Below are positions 9,082-16,106 of a stretch of DNA of 64,000 nucleotides, one piece after another. Numbering within the stretch: position 1 is the first letter of the stretch; every line of letters begins with the position of its first letter. Origin of the DNA: Microbacterium festucae (GTDB lineage Bacteria; Actinomycetota; Actinomycetes; Actinomycetales; Microbacteriaceae). The notes beneath the pieces are model-generated. The model was not told the origin of the DNA and did no database searches. It saw nothing but the letters and a program-made list of their open reading frames with translations. The position numbers were made by a program, and so were the translations under genes. The DNA lies in NCBI RefSeq assembly GCF_025421715.1, contig NZ_JAOEFC010000004.1, positions 124,001 to 188,000 of the forward strand, given 5' to 3'.

Positions 9082-9110
9082 TTGACGAATCGGGAGGCCG
9101 GGGGTTATCT
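9082..9110 (+). promoter_or_regulatory. Promoter of the Lpl-type importer operon
   Basis: TTGACG (9082-9087) and TTATCT (9105-9110) are 17 bases apart, a good match to the vegetative sigma factor consensus. The predicted start near 9117 falls inside the operator-like site at 9111-9130. Confidence 0.7.
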
Positions 9111-9130
9111 TCGTCGAAGCGGTTCGATTG
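9111..9130. promoter_or_regulatory. LacI-type operator at the importer promoter
   Basis: TCGTCGAAGCGGTTCGATTG contains the quasi-palindrome TCGAAGCGGTTCGA and overlaps the predicted transcription start. Its core matches the sites at 7471 and 18664. This suggests that the importer, GH43 and the GH95/GH42 operons answer to one LacI repressor. Confidence 0.6.
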
Positions 9131-9153
9131 TTGCGACCGCAAACAAATCGAAC
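9122..9153 (+). promoter_or_regulatory. Inverted repeat in the importer 5' leader
   Basis: GTTCGATTGTTGCG pairs, with a small bulge, to CGCAAACAAATCGAAC. In RNA it forms a hairpin about 30 bases before the ribosome site of the leader peptide. A third GTTCGATTG follows at 9160. It could be a second operator or a translation-control hairpin. Confidence 0.45.
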
Positions 9154-9183
9154 GACGACCGTTCGATTGCACAAAGGAGTGAC

Positions 9184-9237
9184 ATGAATCGGCGTAGCAC
9201 GCACGAGATGTCTCCCGCACAGGCGGTGGCGGCATGA
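9184..9237 (+). CDS. 17-residue leader peptide overlapping the permease start
   Basis: A short reading frame, MNRRSTHEMSPAQAVAA, preceded by a strong AAAGGAG four bases before its ATG. Its stop overlaps the permease start as ATGA. The permease itself has only a weak GGCGG site, so ribosomes probably reach it by finishing this peptide. The peptide has no run of a single amino acid that would point to classic attenuation. It is best read as a translational coupling leader; the strong ribosome site is the main support. Confidence 0.55.
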   Translation: MNRRSTHEMSPAQAVAA

Positions 9238-10229
9238 CGTCGCAGGCCGTCCTGACGGAGGTGGCGGCGTCCACCATCGAAGAAGGCGCGGAGAAGAAGA
9301 AGCGGCGCGGGCGTTCGCCCCGCGAGGCGGGCGGCAAGAAGTCGTTCGTGATGTTCCTGTGCATCCTGCCGTTCATCGTGCTGGTGTTCCTGTTCGCGTA
9401 CTTCCCGCTGTACGGGTGGATCTACTCCCTCTACGACTACAAGCCGGCCCTCGGGCTGGAGGGGTCGGAGTTCGTCGGTCTGCAGTGGTTCGAGCTGCTG
9501 GTGAGCTCGCCGACGCAGATGCAGCAGATCGGCCAGGTGCTGATCAACACCCTCGCCATCAGCTTCCTCGGCATCGCCACCTCGGTGCTGCCGCTGGCCT
9601 TCGCGATGTTCCTCAACGAGGTCAAGGCGCCGTGGTTCCGCAACTCGGTGCAGACCCTCACCACGCTCCCGAACTTCATCTCGTGGGTGCTGGTCTACAT
9701 GATCGCGTTCTCGCTGTTCTCGTCGTCGGGTCTGGTGAACAACGTCCTGGGCGACTGGGGGCTCATCACCGCGCCGATCAAGTTCCTCGACACCGACGAG
9801 AACGTCTGGCTCACCATGACGCTGTGGTCGATCTGGAAGGGCCTGGGCTGGGGGGCCATCATCTACCTCGCCGCCATCAGCGGCATCGACCAGTCGCTCT
9901 ACGAGTCGGCCGAGATCGACGGCGCGGGCCGGTTCCAGAAGATGTGGTTCATCACGCTGCCGCAGCTGATGCCGACCTACCTGGTGCTGCTGCTGCTGTC
10001 GATCGCCAATCTGCTCAACAACGGCATGGAGCAGTACTACGTGTTCCAGAACGCGTTCAACAAGGAGTACATCCAGGTGCTCGACCTGTACGTCTACAAC
10101 ATCGGCATGACCGGCAACAGCCTGTCGATGGCGACGGCGATCGGCATGTTGAAGTCGATCATCTCCGTCATCCTCCTGCTCACCGTCAACGCCATCGCCA
10201 AGCGCGTGCGCGGCCAGTCGATCGTCTGA
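9234..10229 (+). CDS. LplB-type ABC sugar permease
   Basis: Inner-membrane permease of a CUT1 oligosaccharide importer, 331 residues. A long charged cytoplasmic N-terminus with the basic stretch KKKRRGRSPR precedes six membrane segments, the first being FVMFLCILPFIVLVFLFAYFPLYGW, cited here as a span from about residue 39. The EAA loop reads LYESAEIDGAGRFQKMWFIT. The pattern PLYGWIYSLYDYKPALG is typical of the LplB/YtcP group that imports plant polysaccharide fragments. It is coupled to the short peptide at 9184 and followed after 10 bases by the second permease. Confidence 0.92.
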   Translation: MTSQAVLTEVAASTIEEGAEKKKRRGRSPREAGGKKSFVMFLCILPFIVLVFLFAYFPLYGWIYSLYDYKPALGLEGSEFVGLQWFELLVSSPTQMQQIGQVLINTLAISFLGIATSVLPLAFAMFLNEVKAPWFRNSVQTLTTLPNFISWVLVYMIAFSLFSSSGLVNNVLGDWGLITAPIKFLDTDENVWLTMTLWSIWKGLGWGAIIYLAAISGIDQSLYESAEIDGAGRFQKMWFITLPQLMPTYLVLLLLSIANLLNNGMEQYYVFQNAFNKEYIQVLDLYVYNIGMTGNSLSMATAIGMLKSIISVILLLTVNAIAKRVRGQSIV

Positions 10230-10239
10230 GGTTCCCGAC

Positions 10240-11160
10240 ATGTCATCTCTGACCCACCACGCGAAGACCCGCACCGCGGGCGACGTCGTGTTCACGATGA
10301 TCAACTACACGGTCTTCATCCTCATGGCCGTGCTGTGCGCCTACCCGTTCTACTACCTGATCATCAACTCGATCAGTGCCAACGACGTCTCCGCGCTCGG
10401 CGACGTGCGCATCTGGCCCGTCGACGTGCACTTCTCCAACTACGAGAAGGTGTTCCAGCTGCCGGGCCTGCCGATGGCCACGCTCGTCTCCATCGGGCGC
10501 ACCGTGATCGGCACGGTCGCCACCGTGCTGGCATCCGCGTTCCTCGGGTTCATGTTCACCCAGTCGCGCATGTGGGGCCGGAAGTTCTGGTACCGCTTCA
10601 TCATCATCACGATGTACTTCTCGGCCGGCCTCATCCCGATCTTCATCATCATGAAGACCCTGGGTCTGACCAACAACTTCTGGGTGTACGTGCTGCCGTT
10701 CATCGTGCAGCCGTTCAACATCATCCTCGTGAAGACGTTCGTCGAGTCGATGCCGGCATCCCTGCAGGAGGCGGCCGAGGTCGACGGGGCCAACATCCTG
10801 CAGATCTTCTTCCGCATCTATCTGCCGAACATGACGCCGATCCTCGCGACGGTGGCCATCTTCTCGGCCGTCATGCAGTGGAACATGTTCCAGGACACCC
10901 TGATCTACGTCACCGATCAGTCGCTGTACACGCTGCAGTACCTGCTGTACATGTTCATCAACCAGGCCTCGTCGCTGGCGCAAGCCGCGCAGGATGCCGG
11001 GGGCAACCTCGGCGCGATCGCCGGGGCCGCCACCTCGCAGACCCCCACGTCCATCCGGATGACGGTGTCGGTGCTCGTCGTGCTGCCGATCATCTTCGTC
11101 TACCCGCTCTTCCAGCGCTTCTTCGTGAAGGGCATCATGCTCGGCGCCGTCAAGGGTTGA
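10240..11160 (+). CDS. LplC/YtcP-type ABC sugar permease
   Basis: Second permease of the Lpl-type importer, 306 residues. It begins with a short cytoplasmic segment and then VFTMINYTVFILMAVLCAYPFYYLII. The EAA loop is LQEAAEVDGANILQIFFRIY, and the end FQRFFVKGIMLGAVKG is the usual C-terminus of this family. The periplasmic loop before the last membrane segment is longer than in MalG and carries a Gln/Ala-rich piece (QASSLAQAAQDAGGN), normal in LplC relatives. GAGG lies eight bases before the ATG. Confidence 0.92.
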   Translation: MSSLTHHAKTRTAGDVVFTMINYTVFILMAVLCAYPFYYLIINSISANDVSALGDVRIWPVDVHFSNYEKVFQLPGLPMATLVSIGRTVIGTVATVLASAFLGFMFTQSRMWGRKFWYRFIIITMYFSAGLIPIFIIMKTLGLTNNFWVYVLPFIVQPFNIILVKTFVESMPASLQEAAEVDGANILQIFFRIYLPNMTPILATVAIFSAVMQWNMFQDTLIYVTDQSLYTLQYLLYMFINQASSLAQAAQDAGGNLGAIAGAATSQTPTSIRMTVSVLVVLPIIFVYPLFQRFFVKGIMLGAVKG

Positions 11161-11194
11161 CGGACCGCCGCAGGCCACCAAGAAAGGAAATGCA

Positions 11195-12949
11195 ATGAAG
11201 CTCACTCGGAAGGTGGTGCTGACGGTCGCAGCGATCGTCACCGCCGGCTCCTTGGCCTCCTGCTCGGGCACTGCCGCCCCGACCCGCACCGCGATCAGCG
11301 AGTTCCCCGACAAGTGGGACAACGAGATCACGATCGACGTGTTCGACGGGCTGGCGAACTACATGGGGGTCCAGCAGGGCTGGTTCGCCAAGATCGTCAA
11401 GGACAAGTTCAACATGAAGCTCAACATCATCGCGCCCAACGTGGCCGGTGGTGGAGACACCCTGTACAACACGCGCGTCGCCGCCGGCGACCTCGGCGAC
11501 ATGATCATCACCGACAAGGGTCAGAAGCTCGACGAGCTGATCAAGGGTGGCCTGGTCATGGATGTCAAGGACATCTACCCGGCCATGAAGAACGCCGAGA
11601 CCTACGACGCCGCCGTGCAGAACCTCGCCGGCGACACGGGCGGCGTCTACGCCTTCCCGACCTCGGTCTCCTCGCTCAAGCCCACCGAGGCGTCGGAGGG
11701 TCTGAACCCGACGTTCGGCCCGTTCATCCGCTGGGACCTCTACAAGCAGCTCGGCTACCCGGAGCTCGGCACGCTCGAGGACCTCATCCCGGTTCTCCAG
11801 CAGATGCACGACCTGGAGCCCACCGCCCCCAACGGCAAGCCCACCTACGCCTTCTCCCTGTTCAAGGACTGGGACGGCAACATGATGAACAACGCGAAGC
11901 AGCCCGCGACGTTCTACGGCTACGACGAGATGGGCTTCGCCCTCGCGCAGGCCGACGGCTCCGACTACCAGTCGATCCTCGACTCCGACAGCGGCTACGT
12001 GCGCAGCCTGCGCCTCTACTTCGAGGCCAACAAGCTCGGCCTCGTCGACCCCGAATCGACCACGCAGAACTACGACACGCTGTACTCGAAGTTCCAGAAC
12101 GGCCAGGTCATGTTCTCGTGGTGGCCGTGGCTGGGTCAGACCGCCTACAACACCGAAGAGAACATGGCCGCCGGCAAGGGCTTCGAGATCGCCCCCGTCG
12201 CCGACCAGAAGATCTTCTCCTACGGTGCCGAGGCGTACGGCGGCAAGCAGGTCTTCGCCATCGGCTCCAAGGCCGAGGACCCGGAGCGCATCGCCGCGTT
12301 CATCGACTGGCTGTACTCGTCGGAGGGCGCCTACGCCAACAGTGCGCAGACGCAGGGCTCGGCCGGGCCCGAGGGCCTCACGTGGGAGCTCAACGCCGAC
12401 GGTGAGCCGCAGCTGACCGACTTCGGCAACGAGGTCTTCCTGCAGGGTGGGGCCAACGTGCCCGAGGAGTGGGGCGGCGGCGACTACGCCGACGGCGTCT
12501 CGGCCCTCAACGCCCCGTCGGTGCTCCCCGTGTCGGTCGACCCCGACACCGGCTACCCGTACAGCTACACCTTCTGGCCGTCGTACCAGGAGGCCACGGC
12601 CAACGCCCTCTCCGAGGACTGGTCGGCCCAGATGGGCGGCGCCACCTCGACGATGGAGTACCTGAAGAACAGCGACCAGCTGACCGTCGCCCCGGGTGCC
12701 AGCTACGCGGCCCCCGCCGACACGTCGGAGATCGAGACGCTGCGCAACCAGGTCAAGGCCGTCATCGTGCAGTACTCGTGGCAGATGGTCTTCGCCACCA
12801 GCGACGCCCAGTTCGAGTCGCTGCTCAAGGAGATGCAGGACACCGCGTCGGGCCTCGGCTACGACAAGGTGCTCGAGGTCGACATGGCCAACGCCAAGGA
12901 GCAGAACGACGCCCGCGTCGCCATCGCTGCGGAGTTCGGCGGCGAGTGA
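11195..12949 (+). CDS. Lpl-type oligosaccharide-binding lipoprotein
   Basis: Solute-binding lipoprotein of the importer, 584 residues, long for the class but normal for the LplA/YtcQ group. The signal peptide MKLTRKVVLTVAAIVTAGSL ends in the lipobox LASC (Cys about 23). Trp/Tyr-rich stretches such as FSWWPWLGQTAYN suggest aromatic sugar-binding subsites. AAAGGAA precedes the ATG by six bases. It is the last gene of the three-gene operon, and no ATPase follows. With GH95, GH42, GH31 and GH3 nearby, branched xyloglucan oligosaccharides are the likely ligand (inference). Confidence 0.92.
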   Translation: MKLTRKVVLTVAAIVTAGSLASCSGTAAPTRTAISEFPDKWDNEITIDVFDGLANYMGVQQGWFAKIVKDKFNMKLNIIAPNVAGGGDTLYNTRVAAGDLGDMIITDKGQKLDELIKGGLVMDVKDIYPAMKNAETYDAAVQNLAGDTGGVYAFPTSVSSLKPTEASEGLNPTFGPFIRWDLYKQLGYPELGTLEDLIPVLQQMHDLEPTAPNGKPTYAFSLFKDWDGNMMNNAKQPATFYGYDEMGFALAQADGSDYQSILDSDSGYVRSLRLYFEANKLGLVDPESTTQNYDTLYSKFQNGQVMFSWWPWLGQTAYNTEENMAAGKGFEIAPVADQKIFSYGAEAYGGKQVFAIGSKAEDPERIAAFIDWLYSSEGAYANSAQTQGSAGPEGLTWELNADGEPQLTDFGNEVFLQGGANVPEEWGGGDYADGVSALNAPSVLPVSVDPDTGYPYSYTFWPSYQEATANALSEDWSAQMGGATSTMEYLKNSDQLTVAPGASYAAPADTSEIETLRNQVKAVIVQYSWQMVFATSDAQFESLLKEMQDTASGLGYDKVLEVDMANAKEQNDARVAIAAEFGGE

Positions 12950-12988
12950 CAGTGGTGAGCTGACCCGCGGGTCGGCTGCACATCCGGA

Positions 12989-13014
12989 GGGTCCGGGGCT
13001 TCGGCTCCGGGCCC
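12989..13014 (+). terminator. Stem-loop terminator after the importer operon
   Basis: GGGTCCGGGGC and GCTCCGGGCCC form an 11-bp stem (with G-T pairs) closed by a TTCG tetraloop, 40 bases after the stop codon. No T-run follows, which is usual in high-G+C Actinobacteria. Confidence 0.6.
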
Positions 13015-13059
13015 TTCGGGGTGTTCGGGGGGTGTTTCGTTGGCGCGCGGTTTGCGGTT

Positions 13060-14400
13060 TGCGGTTTGCGGTTTGCGGGACGCGGGGTCGGGGCGGGTCC
13101 CGGAGAGTGCGGGTGCTCGGGTGGGTGGGGTGCCGTTTGCGGGACGGGAGAGAGGGGTGGGTCCCGCGATCTGCGGGTGCTGAGGCTGCGGGGCGCTGTT
13201 TGGGGGACATGGTGCGTGGGCGGGTCCCGCGAACTGCGGGCTCGGGCTGCCGCATCCGTCGTTTGCGGGACGGTCCGGCGGGCGGGGTCGCACAGACTGC
13301 GGATGCCGTCGGCGCGCGGCCCCCGCCGCGGTCGCCGCCTCCGAGGGGTGGTCTGAGCCGCGGATGCCGGGAGCGGTGGGCCCGCGGTGGCGGATGGCGC
13401 CGATGCGTCCCGCAATCGGTGGCTACAGGCCCTCGCATCCGCATTCTGTGGGACACGGTGTCGGGGCGGGTCACGCGTCCGGTGGGTTGAGGCCCATGCA
13501 GTCGCCACTTGCGGGACATGCTCTCCAGGCGGGTCGCGCAACCTGCGCGTCGAGGCCGTCGCATTCGCCGTTTGTGGGACACGGCGTCGGGGCGGGTCAC
13601 GCGACCGGTGGGTTGAGGCCCACCCAGTCGCCACTTGCGGGACATGCTCTCCAGGCGGGTCGCGCAACCTGCGCGTCGAGGCCGTCGCATTCGCATGCTG
13701 CGGGACGTGGTGTCGGGGCGGGTCACGCGACCGGTGGGTTGAGGCCGCCGCATCCGCCGTTTGTGGGACGTGCTGTCGGGGCGGATGCACAACCGGTGGG
13801 TTCGGGCCTCGCATTCGCCATCTTTGGGACATGACCTCCAGGCGGGTCACGCAACCTGCGCGTCGAGGCCCTCGCATCCGCATGCTGCGGGACGTGGTGT
13901 CGGGGCGGGTCACGCGACCGGTGGGTTGAGGCCGTCGCATCCGCCATTTGTGGGACGTGCTCTTGGGGCGCGTCACGCGATCGGTGGGTCCGGCCCCCGC
14001 AGTCGCCCTGTGCGGGACATACTCCCCGGGCGGTCACGCAACCTGCGCTTCGAGCCGTCGCATCCGCCGTTTGTGGGACGTGGTGTTGGGGCAGGTCACG
14101 CGACCTGTGGCTTGGGGCCTTCGCACCCGCCGTTTGTGGGACGTGGTGTTGGGGCGGGTCACGCAACCTGTGGGTTGGGGCTGTCGCATCCGCATTCTGT
14201 GGGACATGCGTTTAGGTCGCGTCACGCAACCGGTGGGTTCAGGGCCTCGCACCCGCCGTTTGTGGGACGCGCTCTGGGGCAGGTCACGCAAACGGTGGTT
14301 TGAGGGCCTCGCACCAGCTACTTGCGGGACACGCCCTCGGGCCGCGTCACGCGACTGGTGGGTTCCGGGCGCCGCACCCGCTGTCTGCGGGACCCGCCCC
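13060..14400. repeat. Tandem array of about 20 units of ~62.5 bp
   Basis: A core of GGGAC(A/G)(T/C)G recurs at 13077, 13141, 13204, 13267, 13450, 13513, 13576, 13639, 13702, 13764, 13826, 13889, 13951, 14014, 14075, 14137, 14200, 14262, 14326 and 14389, steps of 61-64 bp. The 183-bp gap fits three decayed units. Each unit continues with GGCGGGTCACGC, then ACCGGTGGGTTGAGGCC or ACCTGCGCGTCGAGGCC, then GTCGCATCCGC. The two kinds alternate between 13450 and 13701, giving a 126-bp higher-order repeat. The edge units are the most degenerate. Steps not divisible by three exclude a repeat protein. The array fills the space between two converging genes. A (TTTGCGG)4 run starts near 13050. Confidence 0.92.
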
Positions 14401-14457
14401 GCCGACGCGACCTCAGACCCCGACCAGACCCAGACCCGCCCCCCACCCCCGCCCGAC

Positions 14458-15102
14458 CTACTCCCGCTCGGCGCCGGTGATGTCCTCGTCGACGACGGCG
14501 GCGTCGTAGCGGGCGTAGACGGAGCGGAACAGGAACGCGGTGGCGTAGGCGCCCACCGAGAAGGCGATGGTGACGACGATCACCCAGAACACCGGGAACA
14601 GCACGGTGATCGCGAAGACGGTCGCCGGGATGATGAGGATGCCGAAGGTGCGGACGGGCTCGGCGGCGGGCAGCAGCAGCGCGTTCTTGAGGGTCTGGCG
14701 GAAGCTGTTGCGGAACTTCGCGGTGAGGGCCATCGCGTGCAGGAACGCCGCGAAGAAGTAGAGGGCGCCGGCGGCCGAGACGATGACGGCTCCGATCGCG
14801 AGGGGTTCGGGGCTGGCCGCCCAGAACGCCGTCGAGAACGCGAGCAGCACGAACGGGATGAGCAGCGACAGTCCGAGCAGCGTCGCGCGCGGGAAGTTGC
14901 GCACCAAGGCGGGGAAGTAGTCGGCGACGGGGCGTCCGCTCTCGTCGTCGGAGTAGCGAATCGTCACCTCGTAGAGCGCGCTCGTGGCGGCGGGGATCGT
15001 GACCAGCGGGATGCAGGTGACGATGTACATCAGGTTGAGGGCGACGAAGGCGATGAAGGCCGAGAGCCCGCCGTAGGTGCGGCCGTAGACGTTGATCTGC
15101 AT
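14458..15102 (-). CDS. DUF624 membrane protein (YesL family)
   Basis: A 214-residue integral membrane protein of the YesL/DUF624 family, found next to oligosaccharide ABC importers; its function is not established. Five to six hydrophobic segments are visible, starting with LSAFIAFVALNLMYIVTCIPLVTIP. Charged loops between them include SDDESGRPVADYF and an amphipathic KFRNSFRQTLKNALLLP. The start is ATG at 15102, two bases after the lacI stop, so the gene ends a three-gene operon with GH95 and lacI. A second DUF624 gene accompanies another importer at 57524. Confidence 0.85.
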   Translation of the reverse strand: MQINVYGRTYGGLSAFIAFVALNLMYIVTCIPLVTIPAATSALYEVTIRYSDDESGRPVADYFPALVRNFPRATLLGLSLLIPFVLLAFSTAFWAASPEPLAIGAVIVSAAGALYFFAAFLHAMALTAKFRNSFRQTLKNALLLPAAEPVRTFGILIIPATVFAITVLFPVFWVIVVTIAFSVGAYATAFLFRSVYARYDAAVVDEDITGAERE

Positions 15103-15104
15103 GA

Positions 15105-16106
15105 TCAGGCCGGCACGCCGAGGGGGGAGTCGGATGCCGAGGCGAGCCGCGGCGGCAGCAGCTGCACGCGCGGCGTCTCGCCGCCGGCCAGCAGCTCCTG
15201 CACGACGCGGGCGGCGGCCCGGCCGAGCTCTTCGGCGGGGATGTCGATGGCGTCGGTGAGTCCGCTGACCGACTGGGCGAGGTCGGCGGGGGCCAGGGCG
15301 ATGACGTCGGCGTGGGTGCCGCGCTCGCGTCCGATGCGCGCGAGGCGTCCCATGACGTGGGGGAGGGCGGCCTCGTTGTGCACGAAGAACGCGGTGACCT
15401 CGGCGTCGGCGGCGACCTGCTGCACGACGTCGACGCTCGCACCCGAGCTGGGGGTGGCGTGCACCGTGCCGGTGATGCCGCGCTCGGCGCAGCCGGCGAG
15501 GAAGCCCCGGGTGAGGCGCTCGGCGTAGGACGTGTGCCGCTCGAGCACCTCGGCGGGCGCGCCCAGCAGAGCGATGCGGGTGTGGCCGAGCTCGGCGAGC
15601 CGGTGCGCGGCCAGACGTCCGGCGCTCTCGAAGTCGAAGTCGACGCACGGCACCGCGCCGGCGCCGTCGGGCAGTCCGATGAGCACGCTCGGGGTCGCCA
15701 GGGCGCCCAGCGACGACAGACGCGGGTCGTGCGACTCGATGTCCATCACCAGCAGCGCGTCCACCGCCGAGGCGCGGGCGGCGCGCTCGAGGCCGGCGGC
15801 GTCGTCGCTGGTGAGCAGCAGGATGTCGTACTGGAACGCGCGCGCCTCGCGCACGATCCCGGCGACGATCTGCATCACGACGTTCACGTCGACGCCGGAG
15901 CGCAGCGGCGCCTGCAGGCCGATGACGTTCGTCGCCCGCGAGGCGAGCGACCGCGCGCTGGCATGCGGGCTGTACGACAGCTCGGCGATGGCCTGCTCCA
16001 CGCGCAGGCGCGTCTCCTGCGAGATGGTGCGCTTGCCGCTCATGACATACGAGACGGTCGAGATCGAGACCCCTGCCGCGTGGGCGACATCGGCGATCGT
16101 GGTCAT
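15105..16106 (-). CDS. LacI-family transcriptional regulator
   Basis: A 333-residue repressor. Residues 1-55 hold the LacI helix-turn-helix and hinge (MTTIADVAHAAGVSISTVSY, then SPHASARSLASR); the rest is a periplasmic-binding-protein-like sugar sensor. The ATG overlaps the GH95 stop (ATGA), so it is produced with the enzyme. It probably controls the nearby sites with the core GTCGAAGCG(C/G)TTCGA at 7471, 9111 and 18664, and so responds to a xyloglucan- or fucose-containing sugar. That link is inferred from operator similarity and location. Confidence 0.92.
   Translation of the reverse strand: MTTIADVAHAAGVSISTVSYVMSGKRTISQETRLRVEQAIAELSYSPHASARSLASRATNVIGLQAPLRSGVDVNVVMQIVAGIVREARAFQYDILLLTSDDAAGLERAARASAVDALLVMDIESHDPRLSSLGALATPSVLIGLPDGAGAVPCVDFDFESAGRLAAHRLAELGHTRIALLGAPAEVLERHTSYAERLTRGFLAGCAERGITGTVHATPSSGASVDVVQQVAADAEVTAFFVHNEAALPHVMGRLARIGRERGTHADVIALAPADLAQSVSGLTDAIDIPAEELGRAAARVVQELLAGGETPRVQLLPPRLASASDSPLGVPA

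Noticed and set aside
9028-9183. Upstream extension of the 17-codon leader
   Set aside because: The frame is open but would cross the promoter, operator and inverted repeat; the strong ribosome site is at 9173-9180, directly before ATG 9184.
11150-14300. Repeat-rich long proteins on either strand across the array
   Set aside because: The period is not a multiple of three and varies, so any long frame changes its repeat phase. Composition is dominated by Arg/Pro/His and no start has a ribosome site.
13060-14400. CRISPR array with 62-bp spacing
   Set aside because: The similarity covers the whole unit and no unique spacers separate conserved repeats. Unit lengths vary between 61 and 64 bp, and no cas genes are near.
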